The translations under genes and the position numbers were made by a program. Of a DNA stretch of 14,858 nucleotides, positions 7,809 through 14,858 are shown one piece after another. Source of the DNA: Candidatus Thioglobus sp. (GTDB taxonomy: Bacteria > Pseudomonadota > Gammaproteobacteria > PS1 > Thioglobaceae). Under the pieces are notes generated by a model. That model made no database searches, was not told where the DNA came from, and saw only the letters and a list, made by a program, of their open reading frames with translations. Positions within the stretch are counted from its first letter, which is position 1; each line of letters begins with the position of its first letter. The stretch spans positions 1-14,858 of the forward strand of contig QOAB01000124.1 of the NCBI GenBank assembly GCA_003978285.1. The letters are read 5' to 3'.

Positions 7809-8545
7809 AACTGCGCCATTACCTCATCTGAAATATCGGCATTGTGATACACTTCTTGCGTATCGTCCAGATCTTCTAATCGATCAATCAGTTTCATGAA
7901 TTTTTCCGCATCACCTAGATTGAGCTCAACGCGAGTTGCGGGCTCCATAGTTACTTCGGCATGGCTTGCTTCAAGTCCTGCGTCAGACAGTGCGTCTTTC
8001 ACCGTAAAAAAATCTTCAGAGGTGGTAATCACATCAATAGAACCATCCTCATTGCTAATTACATCCTCTGCACCAGCATCTAGTGCTGCTTCCATAATTT
8101 GGTCTTCATCACCCGAGGCAAAACTAATAAAACCTTGCTTGTTAAACAAGTAAGCCACTGAGCCATCTGTGCCTAAGTTACCACCATGTTTAGTGAATGC
8201 GTGACGTACATCGGCCACCGTGCGGTTACGATTATCTGTTAAGGTATCAACCATAATTGCAGTACCCCCTAAGCCATAGCCTTCATAACGTACTTCATCG
8301 TAGTTTTCACCATCCAAATCACCAGAGCCACGCTTAACCGCGCTTTCGATGGTGTCACGTTTCATGTTGGCAGCTAGGGCTTTATCAATCACCATGCGTA
8401 GCGATGGGTTGTTTTCGATAACACCACCACCTGTTTTAGCAGCGATTACAATTTCTTTAATAAGCTTAGTAAATACCTTGCCACGCTTGGCATCTTGCGC
8501 ACCTTTTCGGTGTTGAATGTTATGCCATTTAGAGTGTCCTGCCAT
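7805..8545 (-). CDS. yebC: YebC/TACO1 family translation or transcription regulator
   Basis: The 246-residue protein equals E. coli YebC in length and starts with the family hallmark [18 protein letters not shown], followed by [13 protein letters not shown] (20-32). The conserved block [20 protein letters not shown] (89-108) and the GG(N)LG turn near 144-148 are present. The family was long annotated as DNA-binding regulators; more recent work on YebC/TACO1 homologues links it to ribosomes and relief of stalling at proline-rich motifs. Location is cytosolic. A GGAG (complement of 8555-8558) stands 9 nt before the ATG. It follows nadA after 42 nt, and its TGA overlaps the purL ATG by 4 nt. In many gammaproteobacteria yebC sits between aspS and ruvC; here aspS is two genes upstream and ruvC is absent from the window. 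Confidence 0.95.
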   Translation of the reverse strand: MAGHSKWHNIQHRKGAQDAKRGKVFTKLIKEIVIAAKTGGGVIENNPSLRMVIDKALAANMKRDTIESAVKRGSGDLDGENYDEVRYEGYGLGGTAIMVDTLTDNRNRTVADVRHAFTKHGGNLGTDGSVAYLFNKQGFISFASGDEDQIMEAALDAGAEDVISNEDGSIDVITTSEDFFTVKDALSDAGLEASHAEVTMEPATRVELNLGDAEKFMKLIDRLEDLDDTQEVYHNADISDEVMAQL

Positions 8546-8554
8546 GTTCGATGT

Positions 8555-8558
8555 CTCC
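8555..8558 (-). promoter_or_regulatory. Shine-Dalgarno GGAG of yebC
   Basis: Read on the minus strand, GGAG lies 9 nt before the yebC ATG (8545). It gives yebC an independent ribosome entry site within the nadA-yebC gap and supports the start used, which also yields the invariant MAGHSKW terminus. Confidence 0.6.
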
Positions 8559-8587
8559 GAAAATATGAGTAATTGAGATTTTACCTT

Positions 8588-9535
8588 TTATGCAGTAAAG
8601 TCGAGTAATTTTTGTATGGATTCCTTGGCTTTTTTAGCAACATCTAAATTAATGAGTATTTCATTTTTTCCAGTTTTTAAAGTATCTAAGCAATTGTCCA
8701 AAGTGTTCATCGCCATCCATTCACAATGGGCGCAAGATTCACAATCTGCGCCTTCGCCCATAGTAGGAGCTTCAATCAGTTTTTTGTGTGGCGCTACTTC
8801 ATGCATTTTGTGAAAAATACCATTATCAGTAGCCACAATAAAAGTAGATTCGTCTCTGTCTTTAACTGCATTAATCAATGCCGTGGTAGAACCAACTACA
8901 TCAGCTAGGTCAACCACTGCTTGAGGGGATTCAGGGTGTACTAATACAGCTGCTTCAGGGTGTTTTTCTTTGAGTACTGCTAATGCATCTGCTTTAAAGC
9001 GCTCATGCACCACACAAGCCCCTTGCCATAAAATCATATCAGCGCCTGTCTGTGTTTGGACGTAATGACCTAAGTGCTTATCGGGTGCCCATAAAATCTT
9101 TTCACCTTGCTCGCTTAAATGTTTAACAACAGTTAGTGCGCTGCCCGAGGTAACCACCCAATCAGCACGCGCCTTAACCTCGGCCGAAGTATTGGCGTAA
9201 ACCACGACTGTGCGCTCAGGGTGTTGGTCGCAAAATTTGGAAAATTCATCAATAGGGCAGTCTAAATCTAGCGAACAAGTAGCACCTTCGTCAAGTACTA
9301 AAATGGTTTTTTCAGGGGAAAGGATCTTAGCTGTTTCACCCATAAATTTAACGCCTGCAACGATAATAGTATCTGCATCACAGTTTTGTCCGAAGCGTGC
9401 CATTTCTAATGAATCAGAAACAAGGCCACCACTTTCTTCCGCCAGGGTTTGTAAATCGCCACTGACATAATAATGTGCAACCAGCACAGCATTACGAGCT
9501 TTGAGTTCGGCCTTTATTTGATCTTGAATCGACAC
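8588..9535 (-). CDS. nadA: quinolinate synthase A
   Basis: NadA condenses iminoaspartate (from NadB) with dihydroxyacetone phosphate to make quinolinate for NAD synthesis, using a [4Fe-4S] cluster. The three cluster cysteines are visible: Cys87 (GATCSLD), Cys174 (QGACVVHE) and Cys271 (CAHCEWMA). The last lies in a CxxCxxC motif (265/268/271) as in E. coli. AHYY (20-23), DSLEMARFG (41-49), [16 protein letters not shown] (61-76) and [14 protein letters not shown] (199-212) are strongly conserved. At 315 residues it lacks about 30 non-catalytic N-terminal residues of E. coli NadA, which is common outside enterics. The start is GTG (complement of 9533-9535), without a visible Shine-Dalgarno; no better in-frame start exists after the aspS stop, 10 nt upstream. 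NadB and NadC are not in the window. Its position next to aspS is metabolically suggestive, since both draw on aspartate. Confidence 0.96.
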   Translation of the reverse strand: MSIQDQIKAELKARNAVLVAHYYVSGDLQTLAEESGGLVSDSLEMARFGQNCDADTIIVAGVKFMGETAKILSPEKTILVLDEGATCSLDLDCPIDEFSKFCDQHPERTVVVYANTSAEVKARADWVVTSGSALTVVKHLSEQGEKILWAPDKHLGHYVQTQTGADMILWQGACVVHERFKADALAVLKEKHPEAAVLVHPESPQAVVDLADVVGSTTALINAVKDRDESTFIVATDNGIFHKMHEVAPHKKLIEAPTMGEGADCESCAHCEWMAMNTLDNCLDTLKTGKNEILINLDVAKKAKESIQKLLDFTA

Positions 9536-9545
9536 GTTGTTTTAT

Positions 9546-11297
9546 TTAATCTTTTTCTGGCAGGCTTACTTTAATACTTAGCTCTCTTAATACTTTTCTT
9601 GGTACGCTTGCAGGTGCATCGGTTAACAAACAAGCAGCGGTTTGAGTTTTAGGGAAGGCGATCACTTCTCGAATCGAATCTGAACCGGTCATGATCATGA
9701 CTAAGCGATCTAAACCAAAAGCCATACCACCATGAGGAGGGCAACCATATTCAAGTGCATCGAGCAGGAAGCCAAATTTATCCTTAGCTTCATCATCAGA
9801 AATACCCAATAGTTTTAATACTGTTTGCTGCATTTCAACTTGGTGAATACGGATAGAGCCACCACCCACCTCAGAGCCGTTAATAACTAAGTCGTAAGCG
9901 CGAGAAAGCGCAGTATCAGCAGTTTTTTCTAATGTTTTAGCATCGACACTTGGTGCGGTAAATGGATGGTGAATTGCACTTAAAGAGCCGTCATCATTAG
10001 CATCAAACATTGGGAAATCTACCACCCAAATTGGCGCCCATTCAGATTCAAATAAATCTAGATCTTTAGCCAGTTGTTCACGTAAGTTACCTAGCGCTTC
10101 ATTTACAATTTTAGTTTTATCAGCGCCGAAGAAAATAATATCACCTGTTTGTGCGCCAGTCATCTCAATCACTTTGGCAGTTACATCATCGCCTAAAAAT
10201 TTTAAAATTGGTGAAGCAGGACCGTCTTCATTCAGTTTGATATAAGCTAAACCTTTGGCGCCATAAATACTGACGTATTTGGTGTATTTATCAATCTTCT
10301 TACGGCTAATGGTTGCACCACCCGGTACACGCAGTGCGGCAACTCGAGAGCCGTCGTTACTTGCAGGACCTGAGAACACTTTAAAATCAACACCCTGCAT
10401 CAGTTCATCCATGTCAGTGATTTGCATTGGGATACGCATATCAGGACGATCAACACCGTATAACTTCATGGCATCTGCATAAGTAATGGTTGGGAATTCA
10501 TCAGGCAAGTCAACATCAATGACAGACTTAAACATACCGCGTGTCATCTCTTCCATCATTGCCATAATTTCGTCTTCATTCATAAATGAAGTTTCGACAT
10601 CTAGCTGGGTAAATTCTGGCTGTCGATCAGCACGCAAATCCTCATCTCTAAAACACTTAACGATTTGATAGTAACGCTCAAAACCTGACATCATTAACAA
10701 TTGTTTGAATAACTGAGGTGATTGTGGTAGCGCAAAAAATTCACCCGGATGAGTACGTGAAGGCACTAAATAATCACGTGCACCTTCTGGTGTGGCCTTA
10801 GTTAAGAAAGGCGTTTCAATGTCTAAGAAATCATTGCCATCCATAAATTCACGCATAAAGTGCGTTACTTTTGAACGTAGACGTAAACGCTGCTGCATTT
10901 CATCACGACGTAAATCTAAATAACGATATTTAAGGCGAACTTCCTCCGAAGTATCAGTTGAATCAATCTGGAATGGAATCGGCTTAGAGGTGTTTAAGAT
11001 TTCAATATGGGTTGCGACGATTTCAATTTCACCTGTGGCTAATTTTGGGTTGACTAAACCTTCACCTCTAGCAATAATCTGACCAGTGATTTTTAGTACA
11101 AATTCATTACGAATAGACTCAGCTAATTCAAAATCAGCATTGTCAGGGTTGATAACCACTTGCGCAATACCGCGTTTATCACGCATGTCTAAAAAGATTA
11201 CACCACCATGATCACGACGACGATTCACCCAGCCGCAGATTTCAACCGTTTGATCGATATCGTCTTTACTTAATTCACCACAATAATGTGTTCTCAT
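9546..11297 (-). CDS. aspS: aspartyl-tRNA synthetase, bacterial type, probably non-discriminating
   Basis: AspRS charges tRNA with aspartate in the cytosol. The 583-residue protein (E. coli 590) has an OB-fold anticodon-binding domain (about 1-105), the class II catalytic core with motif 1 near 155-178 ([20 protein letters not shown]), motif 2 around [18 protein letters not shown] (216-233), the bacterial GAD insertion (about 285-415), and motif 3 [12 protein letters not shown] (524-535). His30 (in RRRDHGG) and Gly80 (in ARGEGLVNP) align with the positions where discriminating enzymes such as E. coli's have Leu and Lys. His/Gly is the pattern of non-discriminating AspRS (Pseudomonas, Helicobacter), which also aspartylates tRNA-Asn. 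AAGGG 6 nt before the ATG supports the start. It follows the DUF502 gene by 29 nt, a common pairing in proteobacteria, and precedes nadA by 10 nt. Confidence 0.97.
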   Translation of the reverse strand: MRTHYCGELSKDDIDQTVEICGWVNRRRDHGGVIFLDMRDKRGIAQVVINPDNADFELAESIRNEFVLKITGQIIARGEGLVNPKLATGEIEIVATHIEILNTSKPIPFQIDSTDTSEEVRLKYRYLDLRRDEMQQRLRLRSKVTHFMREFMDGNDFLDIETPFLTKATPEGARDYLVPSRTHPGEFFALPQSPQLFKQLLMMSGFERYYQIVKCFRDEDLRADRQPEFTQLDVETSFMNEDEIMAMMEEMTRGMFKSVIDVDLPDEFPTITYADAMKLYGVDRPDMRIPMQITDMDELMQGVDFKVFSGPASNDGSRVAALRVPGGATISRKKIDKYTKYVSIYGAKGLAYIKLNEDGPASPILKFLGDDVTAKVIEMTGAQTGDIIFFGADKTKIVNEALGNLREQLAKDLDLFESEWAPIWVVDFPMFDANDDGSLSAIHHPFTAPSVDAKTLEKTADTALSRAYDLVINGSEVGGGSIRIHQVEMQQTVLKLLGISDDEAKDKFGFLLDALEYGCPPHGGMAFGLDRLVMIMTGSDSIREVIAFPKTQTAACLLTDAPASVPRKVLRELSIKVSLPEKD

Positions 11298-11303
11298 AAT
11301 TTA

Positions 11304-11308
11304 CCCTT
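11304..11308 (-). promoter_or_regulatory. Shine-Dalgarno AAGGG of aspS
   Basis: On the minus strand AAGGG lies 6 nt before the aspS ATG (11297), within the 29-nt gap after the DUF502 stop. It confirms the MRTHYCG start expected for bacterial AspRS. Confidence 0.6.
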
Positions 11309-11326
11309 ACTTTTAATTAATTTTTT

Positions 11327-11935
11327 TTAGTTAGTCTTTGTTTGATCTGGTGTAACAACACCGGTAGAAATAATCAGTTTAAATGCTTCGTCAACACTCA
11401 TATCAAGCTCAATCACGTCATCCTTAGGCAGTATGATGAAAAAGCCAGAAGTTGGATTGGGTGTTGTTGGTACGTAAATATTGATAATTTCTTCACCAAT
11501 TTTTTTCTCAACTTCACCACGGTAGTTACCCGTTTGAAAGGCGATGGTCCACATGCCTCGACGTGGGTATTCAACCAGTACTGCTTTTTTGAAACTATCA
11601 CCAGAAGTACTCAAAACCGTATCTGATAATTGTTTTAGCGCTTTATAGATACCTCTAAAACCAGGGATTCTGTTAAGTAATTTTTCCCATAGTTCGAGTA
11701 GCTTTCGACCAATGAAATTACTCACTAAGGCACCAGTAATGACAATCACCAAGACCACCCAAACAATGCCAGAACCAGGAATTGTATTGCCTAAGTTAAA
11801 CAGTGTTTCAGGTAGATATTCAGGTGGGACAATGTCATTAACCAATTCTAAAAAGAATTTAATAACAACAATGCTTAACCCTAACGGAATCCAAAAAAGC
11901 AAGCCGGAAATAAAATAGTTTCTTAGGTTTTTCAA
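11327..11935 (-). CDS. DUF502 family inner-membrane protein
   Basis: This 202-residue protein belongs to the DUF502 family, whose function is unknown to me. Two hydrophobic segments are visible, about 8-30 (FISGLLFWIPLGLSIVVIKF) and about 56-76. Conserved family features follow: IPGFRGIYKALKQLSDTVLS (89-108), a Phe-Lys-Lys-Ala-Val-Leu-Val-Glu-Tyr-Pro run near 114-123, and PTTPNPTSGFFIILP (156-170). The C-terminal half is soluble. The start is TTG (complement of 11933-11935), chosen because it gives the usual short basic MKNLRNYF beginning; there is no clear Shine-Dalgarno. In many proteobacteria a DUF502 gene directly precedes aspS, as here with 29 nt between; the FmdB-type zinc-ribbon gene often found beside them is missing. 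It follows map after 51 nt, where a TTGTGC/TATTAA pair is only a weak candidate promoter. Confidence 0.85.
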   Translation of the reverse strand: MKNLRNYFISGLLFWIPLGLSIVVIKFFLELVNDIVPPEYLPETLFNLGNTIPGSGIVWVVLVIVITGALVSNFIGRKLLELWEKLLNRIPGFRGIYKALKQLSDTVLSTSGDSFKKAVLVEYPRRGMWTIAFQTGNYRGEVEKKIGEEIINIYVPTTPNPTSGFFIILPKDDVIELDMSVDEAFKLIISTGVVTPDQTKTN

Positions 11936-11986
11936 CGCTTAGCCACTTAATAATAAAAGCATTATTTTAGCACAACGAGTAAGGCT

Positions 11987-12763
11987 TTATATCGACTCCT
12001 CGTCTCTAAGTGTGAGGATTTCATAGCCATCTTCAGTGACTAAAATAGTGTGCTCCCATTGAGCGGAAAGTGAGCGATCTTTAGTGGTGACTGTCCAGCC
12101 ATCAACTTTAGAGGTGGCCACTTCAAAACCACCTAAATTAATCATAGGCTCAATGGTGAAGGTCATGCCCGCTTCTAAAACTGGGCTTTTATCAACACTA
12201 CCATCATCATAATGAATCACTTGTGGTTCGGTGTGAAATTCTGAGCCAATGCCATGACCACAATAATCGCGCACCACAGTGCAGTTATTTTTAGTAGCAT
12301 GAGCACCAATTACTCTGCCAATCTCACCCAAGTGAGCACCAGGCTTAACTTGTTTAATACCCAGATACATGCATTCTTGTGCAATTCTACAAATACGTTG
12401 AGCTTTGACGCTTGACTTGCCAATAATAAACATTTTTGAAGTGTCGCCGTGATAACTGTCTTTAATTACGGTGATGTCGATATTAACAATATCACCTTTT
12501 TTTAGTTTTTTATCGCCAGGAATCCCATGGCACACCACATTATTAACACTGGTACAAATAGATTTTGGAAAGCCGTGATAATTCAGTGGTGCAGGAATAG
12601 CGTTTTGCACATCGACAATATAATCATGGCAAAGCTTGTTTAATTCATCAGTAGTGATGCCAGCTTTTACCTTGGGTGTTATCATGTTAAGTACATCAGC
12701 TGCTAGGCGTCCAGCCACACGCATTTTCGTTATTTCATCCCTGGATTTAATTGCAATTGCCAT
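11987..12763 (-). CDS. map: type I methionine aminopeptidase
   Basis: Map removes the initiator methionine from new proteins at the ribosome when the second residue is small. The 258-residue protein is the short type I bacterial form (E. coli 264). All metal and catalytic positions are present: His79 (VCHGIP), Asp96 (VNIDIT), Asp107 (HGDTSK), His170 (CGHGIG), Glu205 (FTIEPM) and Glu236 (QWEHTI). In many proteobacteria map lies near rpsB; here it is 2 nt after htpX, so it is almost surely on the same transcript. No Shine-Dalgarno is evident. An AT-only 6-bp dyad follows the stop but no good terminator, so readthrough into the DUF502 gene and aspS is likely. Confidence 0.97.
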   Translation of the reverse strand: MAIAIKSRDEITKMRVAGRLAADVLNMITPKVKAGITTDELNKLCHDYIVDVQNAIPAPLNYHGFPKSICTSVNNVVCHGIPGDKKLKKGDIVNIDITVIKDSYHGDTSKMFIIGKSSVKAQRICRIAQECMYLGIKQVKPGAHLGEIGRVIGAHATKNNCTVVRDYCGHGIGSEFHTEPQVIHYDDGSVDKSPVLEAGMTFTIEPMINLGGFEVATSKVDGWTVTTKDRSLSAQWEHTILVTEDGYEILTLRDEESI

Positions 12764-12765
12764 TT

Positions 12766-13653
12766 CTATGCTCGATTTGTTGCGCGCGCTTCTAGTGCTG
12801 CGATTCTATCTTCAATGGGTGGATGCGACGAAAACCACGAAGCAAAACCTTTTTTATCATCAATACCAAATGCCGCCATTTGCTCAGGTAACGCTTCTGG
12901 TTCTACTTGTCCTAAACGTTTGAGTGCATTAATCATATTTTGATGTCCGGCTAAGTCTGCACCACCCGTATCAGCTACGAATTCACGCTTTCTAGAAACA
13001 TACATGACAATAGTAGAAGCTAAGATTGATAAGACAATTTGTGCAAATAAGGTAGTTACAAAATAACCAATACCATGACCTCGATTATTTTTTAGAATAA
13101 CACGGTCAACAATGTGCCCAATTACCCTTGAGAAGAAAATTACAAAGGTGTTAACCACGCCTTGTATTAGGGTTAAAGTTACCATATCACCATTCGCCAC
13201 ATGGCTCATTTCATGGCCAACCACTGCCTCAATCTCACCCTGACTCATTGAGTCTAATAAACCTTGAGAGACAGCAACCAATGCTTTATTTTTACTAGCA
13301 CCAGTGGCAAAAGCATTCATTGAGGCTGATGGGAAAATTGCCACTTCTGGCATTTTAATGCCAACAATTTTAGCCTGCTTTTCAACCGTTTCGATTAACC
13401 GCTTTTCCAAGTTATTATTTGGTGATTCGATAACAACGGCACCGGTCATGCGTTTTGCCATCCATTTAGAAATCAGTAGCGAAATAAAAGCACCACCAAA
13501 ACCAAAAACAGCAGAGAAAACAAGCAGTGCCTGCAAGTCAAGATCAGAGCCATTGGCTGCCAAAATGCCTTCAACTCCAAGTAGGCTTAGGGTGATGCTA
13601 AGTAAGACGATAATAGCAATGTTGGTGAGTAAAAATAGAAAGATTCGTTTCAT
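12766..13653 (-). CDS. htpX: membrane-bound zinc protease HtpX
   Basis: HtpX is an inner-membrane M48B metalloprotease that degrades misfolded membrane proteins together with FtsH. From the ATG at 13653 the protein has 295 residues (E. coli 293). The zinc motif HEMSH occupies 147-151 (His147, Glu148, His151), and the third ligand is Glu224 in [22 protein letters not shown] (276-284) is the conserved C-terminal motif. Hydrophobic segments lie near 3-29, 42-62, 160-182 and 197-220. A longer reading from TTG at 13677 would add eight residues (INKNKNT-rich) not seen in the family; the chosen start gives the typical [12 protein letters not shown] candidate promoter lies upstream. It appears to be the first gene of the htpX-map-DUF502-aspS-nadA-yebC-purL run. 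Confidence 0.95.
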   Translation of the reverse strand: MKRIFLFLLTNIAIIVLLSITLSLLGVEGILAANGSDLDLQALLVFSAVFGFGGAFISLLISKWMAKRMTGAVVIESPNNNLEKRLIETVEKQAKIVGIKMPEVAIFPSASMNAFATGASKNKALVAVSQGLLDSMSQGEIEAVVGHEMSHVANGDMVTLTLIQGVVNTFVIFFSRVIGHIVDRVILKNNRGHGIGYFVTTLFAQIVLSILASTIVMYVSRKREFVADTGGADLAGHQNMINALKRLGQVEPEALPEQMAAFGIDDKKGFASWFSSHPPIEDRIAALEARATNRA

Positions 13654-13700
13654 GGTATTTTTGTTTTTATTAATCAATAGTTAATAGATGGGGATATTAT

Positions 13701-13729
13701 CTTATAGATTCAAGTCTATTGGGTTACAA
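13701..13729 (-). promoter_or_regulatory. candidate sigma-70 promoter for htpX and the downstream cluster
   Basis: On the minus strand TTGTAA (complement of 13724-13729) and TATAAG (complement of 13701-13706) are 17 nt apart. Start of transcription would be near 13694, giving a leader of about 40 nt. The -35 box touches the first base of the divergent lipoprotein ATG. A dyad ATAGA/TCTAT (13704-13708, 13715-13719) overlaps the spacer and the -10 and could be a regulator site. No sigma-32 or CpxR consensus is obvious. Confidence 0.48.
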
Positions 13730-13965
13730 TGAAAACAATGATTAAAGTTTTTTTATTATTGGTTTTGCTGTTTTCTGGTTGTGAAGATCAAAAGAAGGAT
13801 CAAAATGTGGTTGTGAAAGACACCAATACACCAACCATGCAAAAACACAAACATCCGCTTGGAGCTGATGAGCCCGCTATTTGTGAAAATTTAAGCGTTG
13901 CTGAGTGTTTGGCTATCATTATTCCCGCCATCTGGGATCGTGAAGTCGAAAAAGACTGTTCTTAG
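13729..13965 (+). CDS. small predicted lipoprotein, function unknown
   Basis: The 78-residue product has a lipoprotein signal: a short basic start (MKTMIK), a hydrophobic core (VFLLLVLLF, 7-15) and a lipobox LFSGC with Cys18 as the acylation site. Mature Glu19-Asp20 follows; acidic residues there can favour inner-membrane retention, with Asp at +2 being the classic signal and Glu weaker. The mature part is about 60 residues, with a charged Lys/Asp/Gln-rich linker, a Lys-His repeat (KHKHP, 39-43) and three further Cys (52, 60, 77) that could form disulfides. I recognise no domain. Another in-frame ATG three codons later would also keep the signal. It is divergent from htpX and its TAG overlaps the convergent pseudouridine synthase stop. 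The envelope location and the pairing with HtpX hint at an envelope role; this is inference. Confidence 0.7.
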   Translation: MKTMIKVFLLLVLLFSGCEDQKKDQNVVVKDTNTPTMQKHKHPLGADEPAICENLSVAECLAIIIPAIWDREVEKDCS

Positions 13966-14786
13966 AATTTAATTTTTCTTTTATCGCTTAATTCAATTTG
14001 AATAGGCTGCTGAGTAATTGGACAAGTAAATTCTAGTTGAATGGCTTGTAGTTGTAAATCCTCTGGATGGTTTTTATCCGCATTGCCGTAAAGTCTATCA
14101 CCAATGATAGGGTAATTGATCCCGCTTAGGTGTTTTCTAATTTGATGTTTTCTGCCAGTTTCTATACGCACTTCAAGTAATGATCTATTATTGGCAAAAG
14201 TTAGTAATTTGATATGGCTAATGGCAGATTTATCATCAATTTTTTCATTAATGGTAAGCATATCGGTATTGAATTCTCCCTCGACAATGGCCAGATAAGT
14301 TTTATTAATTTTGCGATCAGCAAAGAGCTTTGATAAGTCTCTAGCAGCATGCTTGGTGTGTGCAACCATCATAATTCCACTGGTGGCGCGATCGAGTCGA
14401 TGCACTAAAAAACTATTTCTATTGAGTGCCTTCTCTACCAATCTAGTCAGTGCACAATGATCCCCCCATTTAGACCCTTGGGCGAATACGCCAGCAGGTT
14501 TAAACCAAACACTATAATCTTTTTTATCGAGTAATAAATCAGGCTCGGCAGGGATGGACGATAAGATCTTCTCATTGAAATAAAGAAACACCTCATCACC
14601 GACCTTAAGCGGTTTTTTCACGCGTCGAACTCGGTTGATTTTTTTGCCGCTTTTTAACCAGACACAGCCCTTATCCAAGGCTGACTTAAGCACCTGTTTT
14701 GAGAGTGAAGTGGCATCAGCCAATACATTAATCAATAAAGCTTGATTAGTTTGGTTGATAATTTTTTGTTCAATGATGCGCTGCAT
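13962..14786 (-). CDS. RluA-family pseudouridine synthase with N-terminal S4-like domain
   Basis: This enzyme class isomerises uridine to pseudouridine in rRNA or tRNA. From ATG at 14786 the protein has 274 residues. An S4-like RNA-binding region spans about 12-72 (LADATSLSKQVLKSALDKG through KVGDEVFLYF). The catalytic motif is HRLDRATSG with Asp132, and the conserved C-terminal motif TGRKHQIRKHL is at 211-221, followed by IGDRLYG (228-234). The segment KPAGVFAQGSKWGDHCAL (96-113) replaces the common KPAGLLVHP and marks a subfamily seen in other gammaproteobacteria whose target is not known to me, so I do not assign RluA, C or D. A GTG at 14834 would add 16 residues without family support. 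No Shine-Dalgarno is visible. Its stop overlaps the lipoprotein stop by 3 nt. Confidence 0.88.
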   Translation of the reverse strand: MQRIIEQKIINQTNQALLINVLADATSLSKQVLKSALDKGCVWLKSGKKINRVRRVKKPLKVGDEVFLYFNEKILSSIPAEPDLLLDKKDYSVWFKPAGVFAQGSKWGDHCALTRLVEKALNRNSFLVHRLDRATSGIMMVAHTKHAARDLSKLFADRKINKTYLAIVEGEFNTDMLTINEKIDDKSAISHIKLLTFANNRSLLEVRIETGRKHQIRKHLSGINYPIIGDRLYGNADKNHPEDLQLQAIQLEFTCPITQQPIQIELSDKRKIKF

Positions 14787-14791
14787 AAAAT

Positions 14792-14821
14792 TTATTTTAA
14801 TGTTAAAGCCATTTAAAATAA
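14792..14821. repeat. AT-only 9-bp inverted repeat before the pseudouridine synthase gene
   Basis: TTATTTTAA (14792-14800) and TTAAAATAA (14813-14821) are exact reverse complements with a 12-nt spacer. The right end of the window, where the promoter of this gene must lie, is otherwise featureless. The arms contain TAAAAT in the minus direction, which could be a -10 box, but no -35 fits. AT-only dyads arise easily by chance here. Confidence 0.3.
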
Positions 14822-14858
14822 CACTGATGAACACAATACGACGTTTTTTATTTAAAGA

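Noticed and set aside
11950..11970. AT-only dyad after map as a terminator
   Set aside because: The 6-bp stem contains only A and T and would be too unstable; there is no following U run of note.
13654..13677. TTG start adding eight residues to HtpX
   Set aside because: The extra residues are low-complexity Lys/Asn and the ATG at 13653 gives the family's usual N-terminus.
14787..14834. GTG start adding 16 residues to the pseudouridine synthase
   Set aside because: The added stretch has no family support and covers the AT-rich inverted repeat in the upstream region.
1..14858. CRISPR array, tRNA, rRNA, transposase, integrase or toxin-antitoxin genes
   Set aside because: No regularly spaced repeats, cloverleaf-like segments or characteristic protein motifs were seen; nearly all sequence is taken up by conserved housekeeping genes.

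Overview
The window is an AT-rich stretch of ordinary chromosome from a gammaproteobacterium. Domain content, protein lengths and the AT-biased codon use resemble free-living or symbiotic sulfur oxidisers of the SUP05/Thioglobus group. That placement is an impression from the proteins, not a computed phylogeny. I see no insertion sequence, prophage, CRISPR array, tRNA or rRNA. Genes are packed tightly and intergenic gaps are short; the longest is about 237 bases, upstream of ytoQ.

Layout. Bases 1-514 (minus) hold the N-terminal 171 residues of dxs (isoprenoid precursor synthesis), cut by the window edge. Divergent from it, on the plus strand, is a short run: trhO (tRNA U34 hydroxylation), a small SAM-dependent methyltransferase 6 nt further on, then grxD (monothiol CGFS glutaredoxin, Fe-S cluster carrier) with its own candidate promoter and a good Shine-Dalgarno. 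grxD ends stop-to-stop against a minus-strand YgjP-type metallopeptidase, and the grxD terminator hairpin lies inside that peptidase's coding sequence. A lone plus-strand ytoQ-like gene follows, preceded by a perfect 11-bp inverted repeat.

From 13653 down to 3978 everything is minus strand and closely spaced: htpX, map, a DUF502 membrane protein, aspS, nadA, yebC and purL, with gaps of 2, 51, 29, 10, 42 and -4 nt. This may be one long transcript of about 9.7 kb read from the htpX promoter. The common theme is growth: membrane protein quality control, N-terminal methionine removal, tRNA charging, NAD synthesis, ribosome rescue or regulation by YebC, and purine synthesis. AspRS carries the His/Gly pair known from non-discriminating enzymes, so the organism probably makes Asn-tRNA by transamidation.

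At the right end, a 78-residue lipoprotein gene is divergent from htpX. Its stop overlaps the stop of a convergent RluA-type pseudouridine synthase.

I found no convincing undescribed system. The points worth a second look are the GDG-to-GEG change in DXS, the NVPA motif in the methyltransferase, the AspRS specificity residues, purL fused by ATGA overlap to yebC where ruvC normally sits, the terminator inside ygjP, and the palindrome before ytoQ.
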